A DNA stretch of 64,000 bases from Candidatus Zhuqueibacterota bacterium (GCA_029261995.1 JAJDAF010000010.1:1-64000); one strand, 5' to 3'. Shown: positions 1 to 9,082, counted from the first letter of the stretch. Made by a program: numbers and translations. Notes: a model not told the origin generated them from the letters alone.

Positions 1-64
1 TTCGCCATCCTTTCTCAATTCTAAGGATGGCAAATTAGCAAACTTCTATTTCAAATCGATCCCT

Positions 65-2230
65 TTATTCATCGTGACTCAAAGAACATATATTTAAACA
101 CTTAGGAAATGCAGAACAAAACGTTAACCGGACACTACTGAGTTCTATTCTTACATAAGCAACTATAACGTCGCTAATACCGAAGGAGCTTTCAGCTTCC
201 CGAGCCATAGCCAACGCAGTTTCTATTGCGTTTTGAGCAAATAGGTCTAACCCAGCCTTTGCTGCATCTTGAGCAATATTCCTGAACGACGAGAATGACC
301 AGAGAGATGAACTATCCTCACGGGCCGCGATCATGGCAGCCTCAAATAACTCCGTCGCTAGAAGCGTGTCGCCTTGTAGGGCCAATTGGCCACCTATATA
401 ACACAATGCAGGAATGACAGAAATGCCTGACTTGTTTACGAGTTTGTGCGAGCCGCTGATATCTCCAAGGATAGCCATTTGAACTGCGATGTTCGCGATG
501 GCTAACTCACGATTAGTTTTTTCAGCAATCCGGTTTGCTGTGGTTATGGCATCCTGTATCTTACCACCGTTTGCCTGTTCAACTGCCACCCCAGCTAAGT
601 GTCTTGAGTAATCAAGCGTATCACAGCTTTCCAGTGCCTTGTCTAGAAGAGGCGTTGAAATTCCCGCCCCGGACAACTCCATTGCGAGGCTACTTGTGGC
701 GTTCCTCCGAGACGCACCTCTACCTCTCCTCGAGTCTATGCGTCGCGCAGCTGTTAGTGCAAGGTCTGCTGCCATGCGCGCCTGGTTCACATTGCCTAGC
801 TCAGCCATCTTCAGCGAAACTTGTCTGAAAATCCTGACTGTATTGGGGAGGCTCCCGAACTCATCTGTCGCAATCCGCATTTCGCGAACTGCGAAGCCCA
901 CGGCAAATGGTGGGTCAACTGCGGGGAGCGTTACAGCAATACTTGCCAAGGCGTTTGCACGAGAGAGTGGTGATGTCGTCTGGCGAGCTGCCGCAATTGC
1001 CTCATCAATCACATTTCGTGCCATCTCGATTTCGCCGGCGTCCGACAACAGACCAGAAGTAACCGCCAGCGCACGGCTGCTACGCTCTGATGACTCGATT
1101 CGGCGCGCAGTAGCCAATGCATCATCAAGCAGAGAACGTGCATATTGAGACCAGCCCTCAGTCGCCAGGTGCTCAACAAGCCCCCGCAATGCCTGATGTC
1201 GTTGCCAGCTATCCGTGATTCCTCGCGCTATCTCCACTGCTTTGTTGACATCACCATCTCGGGCTATTTGAAGCGAAACGCTAGTAAGTGCTCTTTCTCG
1301 AGAATCAGTTGCATTAATCGTCTGCGCAGCCTCTAAAGCAAGTTTAATTCTCCCAGCCTTTGCAAACCGCATTGCAAGCGTTCCCAAAGCAGAACTGAAC
1401 TTGACTGAATCTGCTTCGATTGCGACGGCCAATGCTTGCTCGAAATCACCAAGCTCCGCTAATTCAATTGCGATGGCGGTAAATGTCCTTGAACGCAAAT
1501 AGTCCAGACGAACGATTTGGCGCGCCGCAATAAGTGAGAAGTCGAACTCCTTCTCTTTAGCCAGTCGGACAGCAATCTTGTTGAGCGACTCCTGACATGA
1601 ATACTGTCCCTGCCCCCATGTTGTCCAGATTTCCTTCACCACGTGAACTGCTGAAGGAATTTTTTCAGCTTCAACTAGCGTACGCCCTAGCGTTGAAAGC
1701 GTTCTGGTCCGGTCTTTATCCTTAGTACGAATTCGGCTAGCAATATCAAATGCTTCAAGTAACCGATGTCGTGCTTTCTGAGCAAATCCAAGCTGAGCCA
1801 ATTTGTGGGAGATATTGGCCAGCGCCAGAGAGCGTGAACGTCCAACTTCCCCACTGTCTGTGTCGACAGCCTGCATGTCAATCAAAGTCTGGGCCTGTCC
1901 TAGTCGGTCATTTGCTACCAAATTTGTCACAATTTGGCAGATCGCTCTTGCGCGGTTGTCAAGGTTGTGCATCTTGCCTGTGGCTGCCAGAGCTTCATCA
2001 ACACGATCCAAGTTGACCAAGGCTTCCAAGTACTCATTCACAAGCTTGAAGTTGCGGCAACGGTCAACGATGGTATCAAGTGCAGGTGCATTGTTGATGA
2101 TCTGTTGAACGTGATCATCCTCATTCAACGACCAAAGAACCAATGCTAAAATTGATGAACCGACTATCAACAGCGCAATTGAATGTCGCAGTGTGTTCGA
2201 CCGTATTTCTTTTTGTTCTCTTATGTTCAA
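65..2230 (-). CDS. Membrane-anchored alpha-solenoid (TPR-like) repeat protein
   Basis: This 721-residue protein has one hydrophobic segment at about residues 17-36, so it is probably an N-terminally anchored periplasmic or surface protein. The rest is a long series of helical-hairpin repeats of roughly 35 residues, with recurring patterns such as ALxxIAxxLAxxG followed by AxxxAxxI, typical of TPR-like solenoids that act as protein-binding scaffolds. The start is a TTG at 2230 preceded by a purine-rich AGGGGAG stretch; no ATG occurs early in the frame. No catalytic domain is visible. It stands alone on the minus strand, with 64 bases after its stop to the window edge and a 407-base gap upstream. 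The partner or ligand is unknown. The fold class is fairly certain, the role is not. Confidence 0.7.
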   Translation of the reverse strand: MNIREQKEIRSNTLRHSIALLIVGSSILALVLWSLNEDDHVQQIINNAPALDTIVDRCRNFKLVNEYLEALVNLDRVDEALAATGKMHNLDNRARAICQIVTNLVANDRLGQAQTLIDMQAVDTDSGEVGRSRSLALANISHKLAQLGFAQKARHRLLEAFDIASRIRTKDKDRTRTLSTLGRTLVEAEKIPSAVHVVKEIWTTWGQGQYSCQESLNKIAVRLAKEKEFDFSLIAARQIVRLDYLRSRTFTAIAIELAELGDFEQALAVAIEADSVKFSSALGTLAMRFAKAGRIKLALEAAQTINATDSRERALTSVSLQIARDGDVNKAVEIARGITDSWQRHQALRGLVEHLATEGWSQYARSLLDDALATARRIESSERSSRALAVTSGLLSDAGEIEMARNVIDEAIAAARQTTSPLSRANALASIAVTLPAVDPPFAVGFAVREMRIATDEFGSLPNTVRIFRQVSLKMAELGNVNQARMAADLALTAARRIDSRRGRGASRRNATSSLAMELSGAGISTPLLDKALESCDTLDYSRHLAGVAVEQANGGKIQDAITTANRIAEKTNRELAIANIAVQMAILGDISGSHKLVNKSGISVIPALCYIGGQLALQGDTLLATELFEAAMIAAREDSSSLWSFSSFRNIAQDAAKAGLDLFAQNAIETALAMAREAESSFGISDVIVAYVRIELSSVRLTFCSAFPKCLNICSLSHDE

Positions 2231-2637
2231 TGCGTCCTAACTCCCCTCGCATTTATCTTAGACAATACAAAGAAAGTGGATCAGTTTCATGAGAAGGAGA
2301 AATTTTTCACTGCACTTTGAAGTAAGTGGTGTCATGTGAACATCAGCAGGCTCTGTAAGAAATGAGATTTGGCTATTGGCAAAAATGTTTCAGGCCTAAC
2401 GATTATTATTTCCAGAATGAAGTCCCGTCGGGTTTGAGGTGCTGACAAGCAGACTATGGAATTCTCTCGTAGCTTCGCCGAACAATGTACTTTTCCCGTT
2501 GACCAGTAAGCAATAACGTTTTGTAGTCAAAAGGCTATCTGTCTGCATAACACCCCGATCGGCCGAATATCGGAAACCGGATAAGTCCGATGCTAGAGAC
2601 ACGTGCATATAGGCATGAGAGTGCGAGAATCACCACC
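2231..2637. other. Intergenic region, no convincing gene
   Basis: The region lies upstream of the repeat protein and downstream of the transglycosylase gene. It is relatively AT-rich near 2240-2400. A 70-codon minus-strand frame at 2396-2608 lacks a ribosome binding site and any recognisable motif. The region probably carries the promoter of the repeat-protein gene, but I see no clear -35/-10 pair. Confidence 0.4.
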
Positions 2638-4155
2638 CTAATCCAAACTCACAATCAACTCACTCCCCGGATAAATCCGTGAGTCCGACAGCTGGTTCCA
2701 GCGCTTCAAGTTGCGGATGCTGGTGCCATATTTCTTCGCCAGTTTCCACAGCGAGTCGCCGCGCCGGGTGCGGTGAAAGGCGACGTCTTTGGCGGATTTG
2801 TAGATGCTCAACTCGGCGCCGGCTTTGAGTTTGTCGCTTTGCAGCGCGGGATTCCAGCCGCGCAGCTCATCTTCCTGAACAGCATAGTAACGCGCCAGCA
2901 CAGCGATGGAGAGCCCTTCGCGCTCGACCTTGTAGACAAATCTCACCTTGTTTTCCGTCACGGTTTCTTCCGTGATGGCAATCTCTTTTGCGGCGGTTTT
3001 TTCGGATTCCACACGATTGATGGTGACAGAGGCGATGCGGAGTTTCTTGCCGGCTTTTATCCAGCGCGAGCTGCGCAGATTGTTGTCCGCCATGATGGCG
3101 CTGACCGTGGTGCCATAGCGGTGCGCGATCTTCGCGAGGGTTTCGCCGCGGCGTATGACATGAGTGGCGTAGGTCAATTCGATCTGTTCGGCATGGCCGT
3201 TTTGCAGATTCTTAGTGAAGGTCTCCTTGAAGCCTTCAGGTACGCGCAACGAATAAGTGCCCTGCGGCGCAATGCTGCCGAGCAGGGCAGGGTTGTACTG
3301 CCGGATGAGTTTTTCCGAAATCCCGGTAAGCGCGCCGAGCTGTTTGATGGAAAAGGTTGTCTCCAGTTCGATGCTTTCGTAGTCCAGCGGCTTATCCGGC
3401 TCTGGCAGTGAAACGCCGTTGGCTTCGGTATTCCTGAGAAGATGCAGCATGGCGTAAAAGCTGGGCACAAACAGTCGCGTCTCACGGGGCAGGCTCTTCA
3501 GCTTCCAGAAATCCACGGTTTGGTCGCGGCGCATGGCGCGGCGCAGTCTGCCCAGGCCACAGTTGTAGGCTGCCAGCGCCAAATCCCAGTTGCGCAGCTT
3601 GCCATGCAGGTAACTCAGGTATTCCGCCGCGACAATGGTTGACTTTTCCGGGTCGCGGCGCTCATCGAGCCAACGATTGCGTTTCAGGCCAAGTTGCGTC
3701 GCGGTGGCCGGCATGAGCTGCCAAAGCCCGACCGCGCCGGCGTGCGACCGCCGAGTCGGAATAAAGCGACTTTCCAGCAAAGGCAAATAAATCAGAGAAG
3801 GGGGGAGATTGTATTCTTCGAAGATGGCCCGAATCATGGGCATGTAAAGGCCTGCGCGTTTGTAGCTGCTGAGCAAGTCCGCTTTGTGGGAGGCCCTGAG
3901 ATAGTATTTGATGCGCGCGTTGATGCGGGGATTGGTGTGCAGCACGAGGTCGGGAGTCGTCTGTTCTACCGGCGTCTCCTCCGAATCGCTGCTTCTGAAG
4001 GCCCGGATAATGGTATCGGTTTCCAGGATGGCCAGGGTAAGCAGGGCGCCGGCGCAGAGCCCCAGCAGGAAGGCCGCGGGTCTGTCAACTTTGAAGGCGC
4101 TGCCCGGCCAGCCTTGAAATATCTCCTGGAATTTCAACTTAATCCGCTTGAACAT
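2638..4155 (-). CDS. mltD: MltD-like membrane-bound lytic murein transglycosylase with LysM repeats
   Basis: The enzyme cleaves the MurNAc-GlcNAc bond of peptidoglycan to give 1,6-anhydro-muropeptides. An N-terminal membrane segment is followed by the SLT/GEWL catalytic domain, with the LLESRF motif holding the likely catalytic Glu and the AVGLWQLMPATA motif, then AAYNCGLGR. Three LysM peptidoglycan-binding repeats follow: HVIRRGETLAKIAHRYGTT, a more divergent VEREGLSIAVLARYY copy, and TRRGDSLWKLAKKYGTS at the end. This is the classic MltD layout. I start at the ATG at 4155 (505 residues) rather than the GTG at 4179, because that GTG lies inside a dispersed palindromic repeat. It is a single gene with no operon partner, probably housekeeping cell-wall remodelling in the envelope. 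Confidence 0.9.
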   Translation of the reverse strand: MFKRIKLKFQEIFQGWPGSAFKVDRPAAFLLGLCAGALLTLAILETDTIIRAFRSSDSEETPVEQTTPDLVLHTNPRINARIKYYLRASHKADLLSSYKRAGLYMPMIRAIFEEYNLPPSLIYLPLLESRFIPTRRSHAGAVGLWQLMPATATQLGLKRNRWLDERRDPEKSTIVAAEYLSYLHGKLRNWDLALAAYNCGLGRLRRAMRRDQTVDFWKLKSLPRETRLFVPSFYAMLHLLRNTEANGVSLPEPDKPLDYESIELETTFSIKQLGALTGISEKLIRQYNPALLGSIAPQGTYSLRVPEGFKETFTKNLQNGHAEQIELTYATHVIRRGETLAKIAHRYGTTVSAIMADNNLRSSRWIKAGKKLRIASVTINRVESEKTAAKEIAITEETVTENKVRFVYKVEREGLSIAVLARYYAVQEDELRGWNPALQSDKLKAGAELSIYKSAKDVAFHRTRRGDSLWKLAKKYGTSIRNLKRWNQLSDSRIYPGSELIVSLD

Positions 4156-4173
4156 AGCCGCCACTAAGAGAAG

Positions 4174-4254
4174 AACCACAGATTTGACGGATTGACACAG
4201 ATTTCTTATTGCCCGGAGAATCCGTGCAAGTCCGTGACATCCGTGATTTTGGTT
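4174..4254. repeat. Dispersed imperfect palindrome (REP-like)
   Basis: AACCACAGATTTGACGGATT at the left end is echoed in reverse complement by the right end, which carries repeated ATCCGTG words and finishes with GATTTTGGTT. Such CACAGATT...ATCCGTG palindromes are commonly seen scattered between genes of diverse bacteria. Here the element abuts the 5' end of the mltD-like gene. Confidence 0.6.
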
Positions 4255-4310
4255 TTTGGTTGTCGTTCAACTGCAAAACTATCGTATCTATGTTCTTCCC
4301 AAAATGCAGA

Positions 4311-4656
4311 AAATTACTTTGGACTCCCCGTGTAACCAAAAAACTGAGTATGGATGAGCCGATTGACTGCGAAATTTCGCCTTTTGAAATAGGAGTCCTT
4401 TCAATATAGGATAATGCAAATCTTTCGCAAATGAAAACCTTGTGTCCATGCCGCAACCGGTTGTAAAAAGATGTTGACAAATAGACGCGATATTGGTTTA
4501 TCGCAGCAGGCAGATTCTGGCATTGCTGTCTCAGGCTCTATCCGAACTCGCAATCTGAATTCGAAATCGAGTATTCCGTGTCCAGCACGGCGCTCTGGTC
4601 CTCCTGTCCACTTATTCCAGTGCCTGAGAGATTCTGCTTTTCCTGCCGTTCGGCAA
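4311..4656 (+). repeat. Promoter-region repeat, copy 1 of 2
   Basis: This segment is about 85 percent identical by eye to 12669-13013, which directly precedes the DUF4384 gene. It begins with AAATTACTTTGGACTCCCCG in both copies, and similarity fades near 4630-4656. A TTGACA hexamer at 4474-4479 with a TTTATC hexamer 17 bases later is conserved. Downstream of this copy there is no intact gene, only a possible remnant, so this is most likely the left-over upstream region of a lost or decayed paralogue. Confidence 0.75.
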
Positions 4657-4870
4657 ACACGACCCCAAGCTCATCGATTTCGGCCTGCGCATGGGCGGCC
4701 GGCCCGCAGCCGCACCATCGTAACCGTGGTGGTCGAAGAAGAAAGCGTGCCGGCGTAAACCACTGCTACCCGTTGCGCAGGAGAAGCTGGCGGCTGTAAT
4801 AACGAACCTGCTGCAAACCGAACGCCAGGTGAGCCACGCTCCCCGGCGTTTTTTGTTTCGATCAAAGAAG
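4657..4870 (+). pseudogene. Possible decayed gene downstream of duplicated promoter
   Basis: Short protein-like stretches appear in different frames and are interrupted by stops, for example RTIVTVVVEEESVPA near 4710-4757 and QEKLAAVITNLLQTERQ near 4780-4830. No single frame stays open and no family could be assigned. Its position after a copy of the DUF4384 upstream region suggests the remains of a paralogous exported-protein gene. This is weak evidence. Confidence 0.25.
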
Positions 4871-4882
4871 CTATTCGATTTT

Positions 4883-4908
4883 TTGACAGGATTGACAGGA
4901 TTGACTGG
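4883..4908 (+). repeat. Three tandem 9-bp units (ATTGACAGG)
   Basis: TTGACAGG, ATTGACAGG and ATTGACTGG follow each other directly. This short motif is a familiar intergenic repeat type in many bacteria. No function can be read from it. Confidence 0.55.
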
Positions 4909-5341
4909 ATGAGAGAGGATTATTTAGTGCCTCGTATCATGGGCAATACTTCGCCCCGTTGGGGCTTTGCTTCTCGAAACCAGGGGAGCAGCCAGAGAAA
5001 TGAGGCATGGCAGAGCCGCACAAATTCAAGAAGATGCCAAGAAACTCAGCCCGTCTGGGGGATGCAATCCCCGATTCAATTGTGCGAAGAGGATCACTTG
5101 GTGGGCTGAGCACTCGGGCTTCGCATCCCCTTCGAGCGAGCACGGGAACCCGGTCGGGGTGATGCACGAGCACGCCCGGGAGCTGTGTAACAGACACATC
5201 CCACACGACGCTCAGTCCCATAAGCCGATGGGAATACAATTCCTGGATTCAAATATGGCAGGGATTACCTGGCGGGCTAAGCACGCGCGCTCCGCTCCCC
5301 CATTCGCCCTTGCCACGGGCGAATGTGCAGAAGAGTTCAGA
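4909..5341. other. Gene-free stretch of unknown nature
   Basis: The stretch is GC-rich with no credible coding frame. Two similar phrases, GCACTCGGGCTTCGCATCCCC near 5109 and GCACGCGCGCTCCGCTCCCC near 5281, suggest an old duplication or remnant of a repeated element. Nothing further can be supported. Confidence 0.3.
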
Positions 5342-5485
5342 CTAGGCCTGGCCTTTGGGCCCTCGACGTTCTGATTTTTGCGGGACATATTGTGGCGACC
5401 GAAGTCCTCTCAGCCAGGCGATGAATTCTTTCACCATGTCACCGAGGGAAGGTGACCCGTTGCGGTATTGTCCTGTGTTTTGCAT
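5342..5485 (-). CDS. Small hypothetical protein (47 aa)
   Basis: The frame encodes a 47-residue protein beginning MQNTGQYRNGSPSLGDMVKE and ending with a basic tail. A good Shine-Dalgarno (AAGGAG) lies ten bases before the ATG at 5485, which is the main reason to believe it. The middle contains an amphipathic helix (MVKEFIAWLRGL) followed by a Pro/Arg/Lys-rich end, so it could bind a membrane or nucleic acid. No family is recognised. It lies 292 bases downstream of the RRM gene, on the same strand but probably separately transcribed. Confidence 0.45.
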   Translation of the reverse strand: MQNTGQYRNGSPSLGDMVKEFIAWLRGLRSPQYVPQKSERRGPKGQA

Positions 5486-5777
5486 GCTGGATTATCTCCT
5501 TACTTGCTACATCTATTGTTACGCACCTACGGCATAAGCAGTGACAGACAGTTTCATCTCAACGGTCTTTTTCGCCAAAAGGCATTGCTGATCTCATCTA
5601 TTCTTTTCCTGAGATTCTCGCCATCAGCGTCGAAATCCTCGGCTTTTGGCGCCACCATTTGGGTTCTAACTCACCTCCTGCACATAGGCTGCAAATCACA
5701 CTCAAAATGGGCCGGCACGGTGCACCCATTGAGCCGCTTTCCCAACTACAACGCGCTCACAGTATCCTTTGTCAGGC

Positions 5778-6065
5778 TTACTGATTCCTGGGAGGTCGTC
5801 CACCACCGTCGCGACGATTGTCTGAACGAGCGCGAGCCTCATTAACATTAAGGCTTTGCCCTTTTAGCTCGGTACCATTTAGACCTTCGATCGCCGACTG
5901 CCCCACATCCTTGGAAGCCATCTCAACGAAACCAAAGCCTCGTGACTCGCCACTGAATTTGTCCTTGATGACATTGGCGGATGTGAGCTCCCCGAAGGTC
6001 TCAAACGCTTGTTTCAAATCGTCATCGGTGACATCGCGTGACAGGTTGCCTACGTAAATATTCAT
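5778..6065 (-). CDS. RRM-domain RNA-binding protein (cold-shock/Rbp type)
   Basis: The 95-residue protein is a single RNA recognition motif. RNP2 (IYVGNL) starts at residue 3 and RNP1 (RGFGFVEM) lies at about residues 42-49, both with the aromatic residues that stack on RNA bases. A short Arg/Gly-rich tail (RRDGGGRPPRNQ) resembles the cyanobacterial and other bacterial glycine-rich Rbp proteins, which bind single-stranded RNA and are often cold-induced. The ATG at 6065 has a strong AAGGAGAG Shine-Dalgarno six bases upstream. It lies just downstream of the sigma factor gene, on the same strand, with a 111-base gap. Confidence 0.92.
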   Translation of the reverse strand: MNIYVGNLSRDVTDDDLKQAFETFGELTSANVIKDKFSGESRGFGFVEMASKDVGQSAIEGLNGTELKGQSLNVNEARARSDNRRDGGGRPPRNQ

Positions 6066-6176
6066 GGTGCTCTCCTTCTTGACTTAGATGCTTAAACGGT
6101 TCAACGGAATGATGCCTATTAAAGATTTAAGATCGCCAACTCTTTGAGTGACGACCTCGGTTCATTACTCTGCCCA

Positions 6177-7034
6177 CTAACCCAGATATTGTTTCAATGG
6201 TTCTGACCGCGTATGGTGACGCATTCGCTGCAAGGCCTTGTACTTGATTTGCCGGATTCGCTCTCTGGTCAAGTCAAAACATCCACCAATTTCTTCAAGG
6301 GTTAAGGCTCGCTCACCTGACAAACCAAAGGACAATCGAATGATCTCAGCTTCGCGAGGCTTTAGAGAAGCGAGGCAATTCTCAATTTCTTGTGCCAAAG
6401 ATTCTTTCATCAGGAGTTCGTCGGGTGCAGCATCTCCTTCGTTCTCCAGCACATCCATTAAACGGCCTGTTTCTTTCTGCTCAAATGGCTCATCGAGAGA
6501 AAGGTGGCGTGCTGATGTTTTCATTACATTTGCCACTTCGTCGTCGGCCATTTCCATACAGTCGGCAACTTCGTTCAGGCTGGGTTCCCTCCCATATTTC
6601 TTTTGCAACTGCTCAAACACTTTGCCGACTTTGTTAATAGAGCCAATGCGGTTTAGTGGCAAACGCACCGTACGGGTCTGCTCTGACAGAGCCTGCCTGA
6701 TAGACTGCCTGATCCACCAAACCGCGTACGAAATGAACTTAAAGCCGCGCGTTTCATCAAATCTTTGCGCTGCCTTTATCAGTCCTATATTCCCCTCACT
6801 TATCAAATCCTCCAGCGGCAGGCCATGACTTTGAAACTCCTTGGCGATACTGATCACAAATCGCAGGTTTGCCTTAACCAATTTGTCCAATGCCACCGTT
6901 TCACCCTTTCGAACGCCACGAGTTAATTCAACCTCCTCTGCCGGTGTAAGCGGGATGAATACTCCAATTTCTCTAAGATACTTATCAATGGAATTCGTTT
7001 GCCAACCACCCGTACTATATCGTTCTTTTTTCAT
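6177..7034 (-). CDS. RpoD/SigA-family RNA polymerase sigma factor
   Basis: The 285-residue protein has region 1.2 (SIDKYLREIG), region 2 with the core-binding and -10 recognition helices (NLRFVISIAKEF, GNIGLIKAAQRFDETRGFKF, SYAVWWIRQSI), region 3 and region 4 with the -35-reading HTH (TLEEIGGCFDLTRERIRQI). It lacks the long N-terminal region 1.1 of large RpoD proteins. The length matches compact primary sigmas of Bacteroidota and relatives, or group 2 sigmas. Without the rest of the genome I cannot say whether it is the housekeeping or an alternative factor. No clear Shine-Dalgarno precedes the ATG. A decayed khpA fragment begins about 40 bases upstream. Confidence 0.93.
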   Translation of the reverse strand: MKKERYSTGGWQTNSIDKYLREIGVFIPLTPAEEVELTRGVRKGETVALDKLVKANLRFVISIAKEFQSHGLPLEDLISEGNIGLIKAAQRFDETRGFKFISYAVWWIRQSIRQALSEQTRTVRLPLNRIGSINKVGKVFEQLQKKYGREPSLNEVADCMEMADDEVANVMKTSARHLSLDEPFEQKETGRLMDVLENEGDAAPDELLMKESLAQEIENCLASLKPREAEIIRLSFGLSGERALTLEEIGGCFDLTRERIRQIKYKALQRMRHHTRSEPLKQYLG

Positions 7035-7074
7035 TGAGCGGGTTATCTATATATTTTTGTTCATCCATCCAGAA

Positions 7075-7205
7075 CTTAACCGGCGACCGGCCAGATCGCC
7101 CAATCACCTTTCCCCATGCCTCCTTCGCCGACATCAATTCGAGGACACCGGTTGTGTCGCCGGCGATTCTTTGTTCGTTTGAGCATTCCCCGGGATACCG
7201 ACCAG
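7075..7205 (-). pseudogene. Degenerate fragment of a khpA-like KH gene
   Basis: Read on the minus strand, one frame gives IAGDTTGVLELMSAKEAW followed by [10 protein letters not shown], which aligns with [18 protein letters not shown] followed by [10 protein letters not shown] of the intact KH protein at 9170-9541. The DNA also matches, for example a shared CGCCCAATCACCTTTCCC on the plus strand. There is no start and the flanks have lost similarity, so this is a broken partial duplicate lying directly upstream of the sigma factor gene. Confidence 0.7.
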
Positions 7206-7221
7206 GTAAATGCTCCGATAC

Positions 7222-8451
7222 TTAACAGACACTCTGGTTGGGGCCGCCATTGGTGTTTACTTTCTTGATAACCACGGCCGTAAAATCATCCTGCCACTTG
7301 GCTTGATTGCCGAAATAGAAGACAGTCGAGTAAATCACATCCACAATCTCTTGTGCACTCTTTTGTTGATGCTGGACGATCAATTGCGTCAGGCGCGGAA
7401 GACCGAATTGTTCGTCCTCGTTGTTGAGTCGTTCGGTCAGTCCGTCGCTGTACATCACCAGAACGGTTCCCTGCTCGAAGCATGTGAAAGCTCGCCGCAA
7501 TGAGATTTCAGAGGTCGCGCCGAGAATCAATCCGGTGGCATCGAGATGCGCAACCTGCGTTCCATGAACCAGGAGTGGCGGTGGGTGTCCCGCATTTACG
7601 TAGAAGATGCTGCCGTTGCTTTCAATTTCGGCAAAGAACAACGAGATAAAGCGTGCCGACAGTGTGCTGCGGTGAATAACGCGATTGAGTTTCTGCAAGG
7701 CCTCAGTCATTTTCATTTCTTTTTCCACACCCATGCGCAAACCGGTCACGACATCCCGCACCAGGAGAGCCGCTGGTAGTCCATGTCCGCTCGCATCTCC
7801 AACCGCCACGCTGAATACGTCATCGCCAAAAACCGTGAAATCAAAGAAATCGCCACCCACGAGATCGGCCGGCTGTGATCGTGCGGCGGTCTCATATCCG
7901 GCAATCTGAGGAGGGCTGGTCGGCAGAAGACTCCGTTGAATGAGTGCGGCCTGTTGGACATCGTTCTCCATGGCGTCGGAATGAAGTCTAAAATTCAACT
8001 GCGCGCGCACGGCATTCAGGGCAAACTCTACTTCTTCCCGCAGCCAACCACTTTTGAGCGTGAAGACGATGATCCATCTGGTCTCCGGGTTACGAACCAT
8101 GAATGCGGCGGCAATGGTGTGTTCTCCGTGCTCGGCGATTTGGCCGTTGATCCCGGCATCCTGTTGGTTGAAGATGTAGCTGCCATTACTTGAGATGTGC
8201 TGCACCGCTTCGGCGTCGAGTGCAATCACACCGTTCGAGTCGAAGGTTTCCTGGCGGTCACCAGGTTCCACGAGATGGAATCGGTCTAGCGCCTCTACAT
8301 AAAGACGGCCATTGCAAATACGCAAATCCCTGGCGAAAGACTTCTCTAACTTCGTCAAGACAGAAAAGAGAAAGTCGACCTTTGTGCTTCCTTCATCGAT
8401 ATTCGCGAGTAGCGCCGCCAATTCTCGATAAAGGTTCTTGGGTTGAATCAC
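7222..8451 (-). CDS. SpoIIE-family PP2C serine phosphatase
   Basis: The C-terminal half (about residues 165-395) is a PP2C/SpoIIE phosphatase. Metal-binding Asp residues are visible in LVGGDFFDF, VGDASGHGLPAALL, YSDGLTERL and WQDDFTAVV. The N-terminal 150 residues look like a divergent GAF-type sensory domain. Such enzymes dephosphorylate serine on anti-sigma-factor antagonists, and the linker LIQRSLLPTSPPQIAGY is the usual junction in RsbU-like proteins. The start is a GTG at 8451 overlapping the stop of the upstream gene (GTGA), so the two are translationally coupled. No anti-sigma antagonist or HATPase anti-sigma kinase is seen nearby, so the substrate is unknown. Confidence 0.9.
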   Translation of the reverse strand: MIQPKNLYRELAALLANIDEGSTKVDFLFSVLTKLEKSFARDLRICNGRLYVEALDRFHLVEPGDRQETFDSNGVIALDAEAVQHISSNGSYIFNQQDAGINGQIAEHGEHTIAAAFMVRNPETRWIIVFTLKSGWLREEVEFALNAVRAQLNFRLHSDAMENDVQQAALIQRSLLPTSPPQIAGYETAARSQPADLVGGDFFDFTVFGDDVFSVAVGDASGHGLPAALLVRDVVTGLRMGVEKEMKMTEALQKLNRVIHRSTLSARFISLFFAEIESNGSIFYVNAGHPPPLLVHGTQVAHLDATGLILGATSEISLRRAFTCFEQGTVLVMYSDGLTERLNNEDEQFGLPRLTQLIVQHQQKSAQEIVDVIYSTVFYFGNQAKWQDDFTAVVIKKVNTNGGPNQSVC

Positions 8452-8798
8452 AAGCTGTAGCCTTGTTCTCGGCTTGCTTCATGGTTCTGGAAATTGGTTG
8501 TTTTGGAAACAGCAACCGCAAGAATCTTGATGGCGTCTTCGGGGACCGAGAATTTCGGGCATATCATCCGAAGCAAGGTCTTCAGGTTCATGAGCATGTT
8601 GCTCAAGTTTTCTAGAGAAGTGCCGCTTTCGGTTGCCTTGCCAATGTACTCATCATAGTCGATGCGCATCACTCGTAGATACTCAGGATTATTCTCATTG
8701 AAGAACTGTTTTGCAGTGGCGCTGCTGGAATCGAGCATGTCCTGCAGCCTGTCGCTGATTTTTAAATCCACGAATATGATTGTGTCCTGACTCTGCAT
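8448..8798 (-). CDS. Hypothetical protein coupled to SpoIIE phosphatase
   Basis: The 116-residue, largely helical soluble protein has no signal peptide or membrane segment and no family I recognise. The ATG at 8798 has a good GAGGAAA Shine-Dalgarno. Its stop overlaps the GTG of the phosphatase gene, a strong sign of a functional pair. The central part (YDEYIGKATESGTSLENLSNMLMNL) could form a helical bundle. Given the coupling, it may be a sensor, inhibitor or substrate of the phosphatase, but that is inference from position only. Confidence 0.6.
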   Translation of the reverse strand: MQSQDTIIFVDLKISDRLQDMLDSSSATAKQFFNENNPEYLRVMRIDYDEYIGKATESGTSLENLSNMLMNLKTLLRMICPKFSVPEDAIKILAVAVSKTTNFQNHEASREQGYSL

Positions 8799-8806
8799 GA
8801 TTTCCT

Positions 8807-9082
8807 CTATGTTGCCTCTTTCTTGACTCGCGGTGTCTTTGTGGCCTCGTAACCTTTTTCCGGACCTGCTGCCTTTTGCTGGACTTCGGTTGTTATGGAA
8901 ACAGCAACCACTTGATCACGGAGCTTAAATTGAAAATCAGCCTTGGCTAACTCCAGCAAACGCGCTTGACAAAACCTGCAAATGTGATATTGCAAACGCT
9001 TATAAGGCAGATCCAGTGGACGCTGCATTTCGTGAATGTAGCATTTCGTCCCTGTTCTAGGCGATTCTGTCATCAACGGCAT
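8807..9082 (-). CDS. Small hypothetical protein with a CxxC pair
   Basis: The 91-residue protein starts at the ATG at 9082, supported by GCAGGAGATAAACCT just upstream; a longer frame to 9145 lacks a ribosome site. It contains an isolated Cys (TKCYIHEMQ) and a CRFCQARLLEL segment, so it might bind a metal ion or resemble a PilZ-like or zinc-ribbon fold, although neither is clear. The middle section FQFKLRDQVVAVSITTEVQQ is beta-rich. The tail is Lys/Thr-rich. It is the first gene of a tight three-gene run ending in the SpoIIE phosphatase (8-base gap to the next gene). Confidence 0.55.
   Translation of the reverse strand: MPLMTESPRTGTKCYIHEMQRPLDLPYKRLQYHICRFCQARLLELAKADFQFKLRDQVVAVSITTEVQQKAAGPEKGYEATKTPRVKKEAT

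Noticed and set aside
2396-2608. 70-codon minus-strand frame between two genes
   Set aside because: No ribosome site, no recognisable motif and no neighbour support; likely chance.
4139-4480. Minus-strand frame that is also open in the second promoter-repeat copy (12659-12910) with a similar translation
   Set aside because: Similarity follows from the DNA duplication; another frame is equally open, and the segment lies upstream of an exported-protein gene with a promoter. Not accepted as coding.
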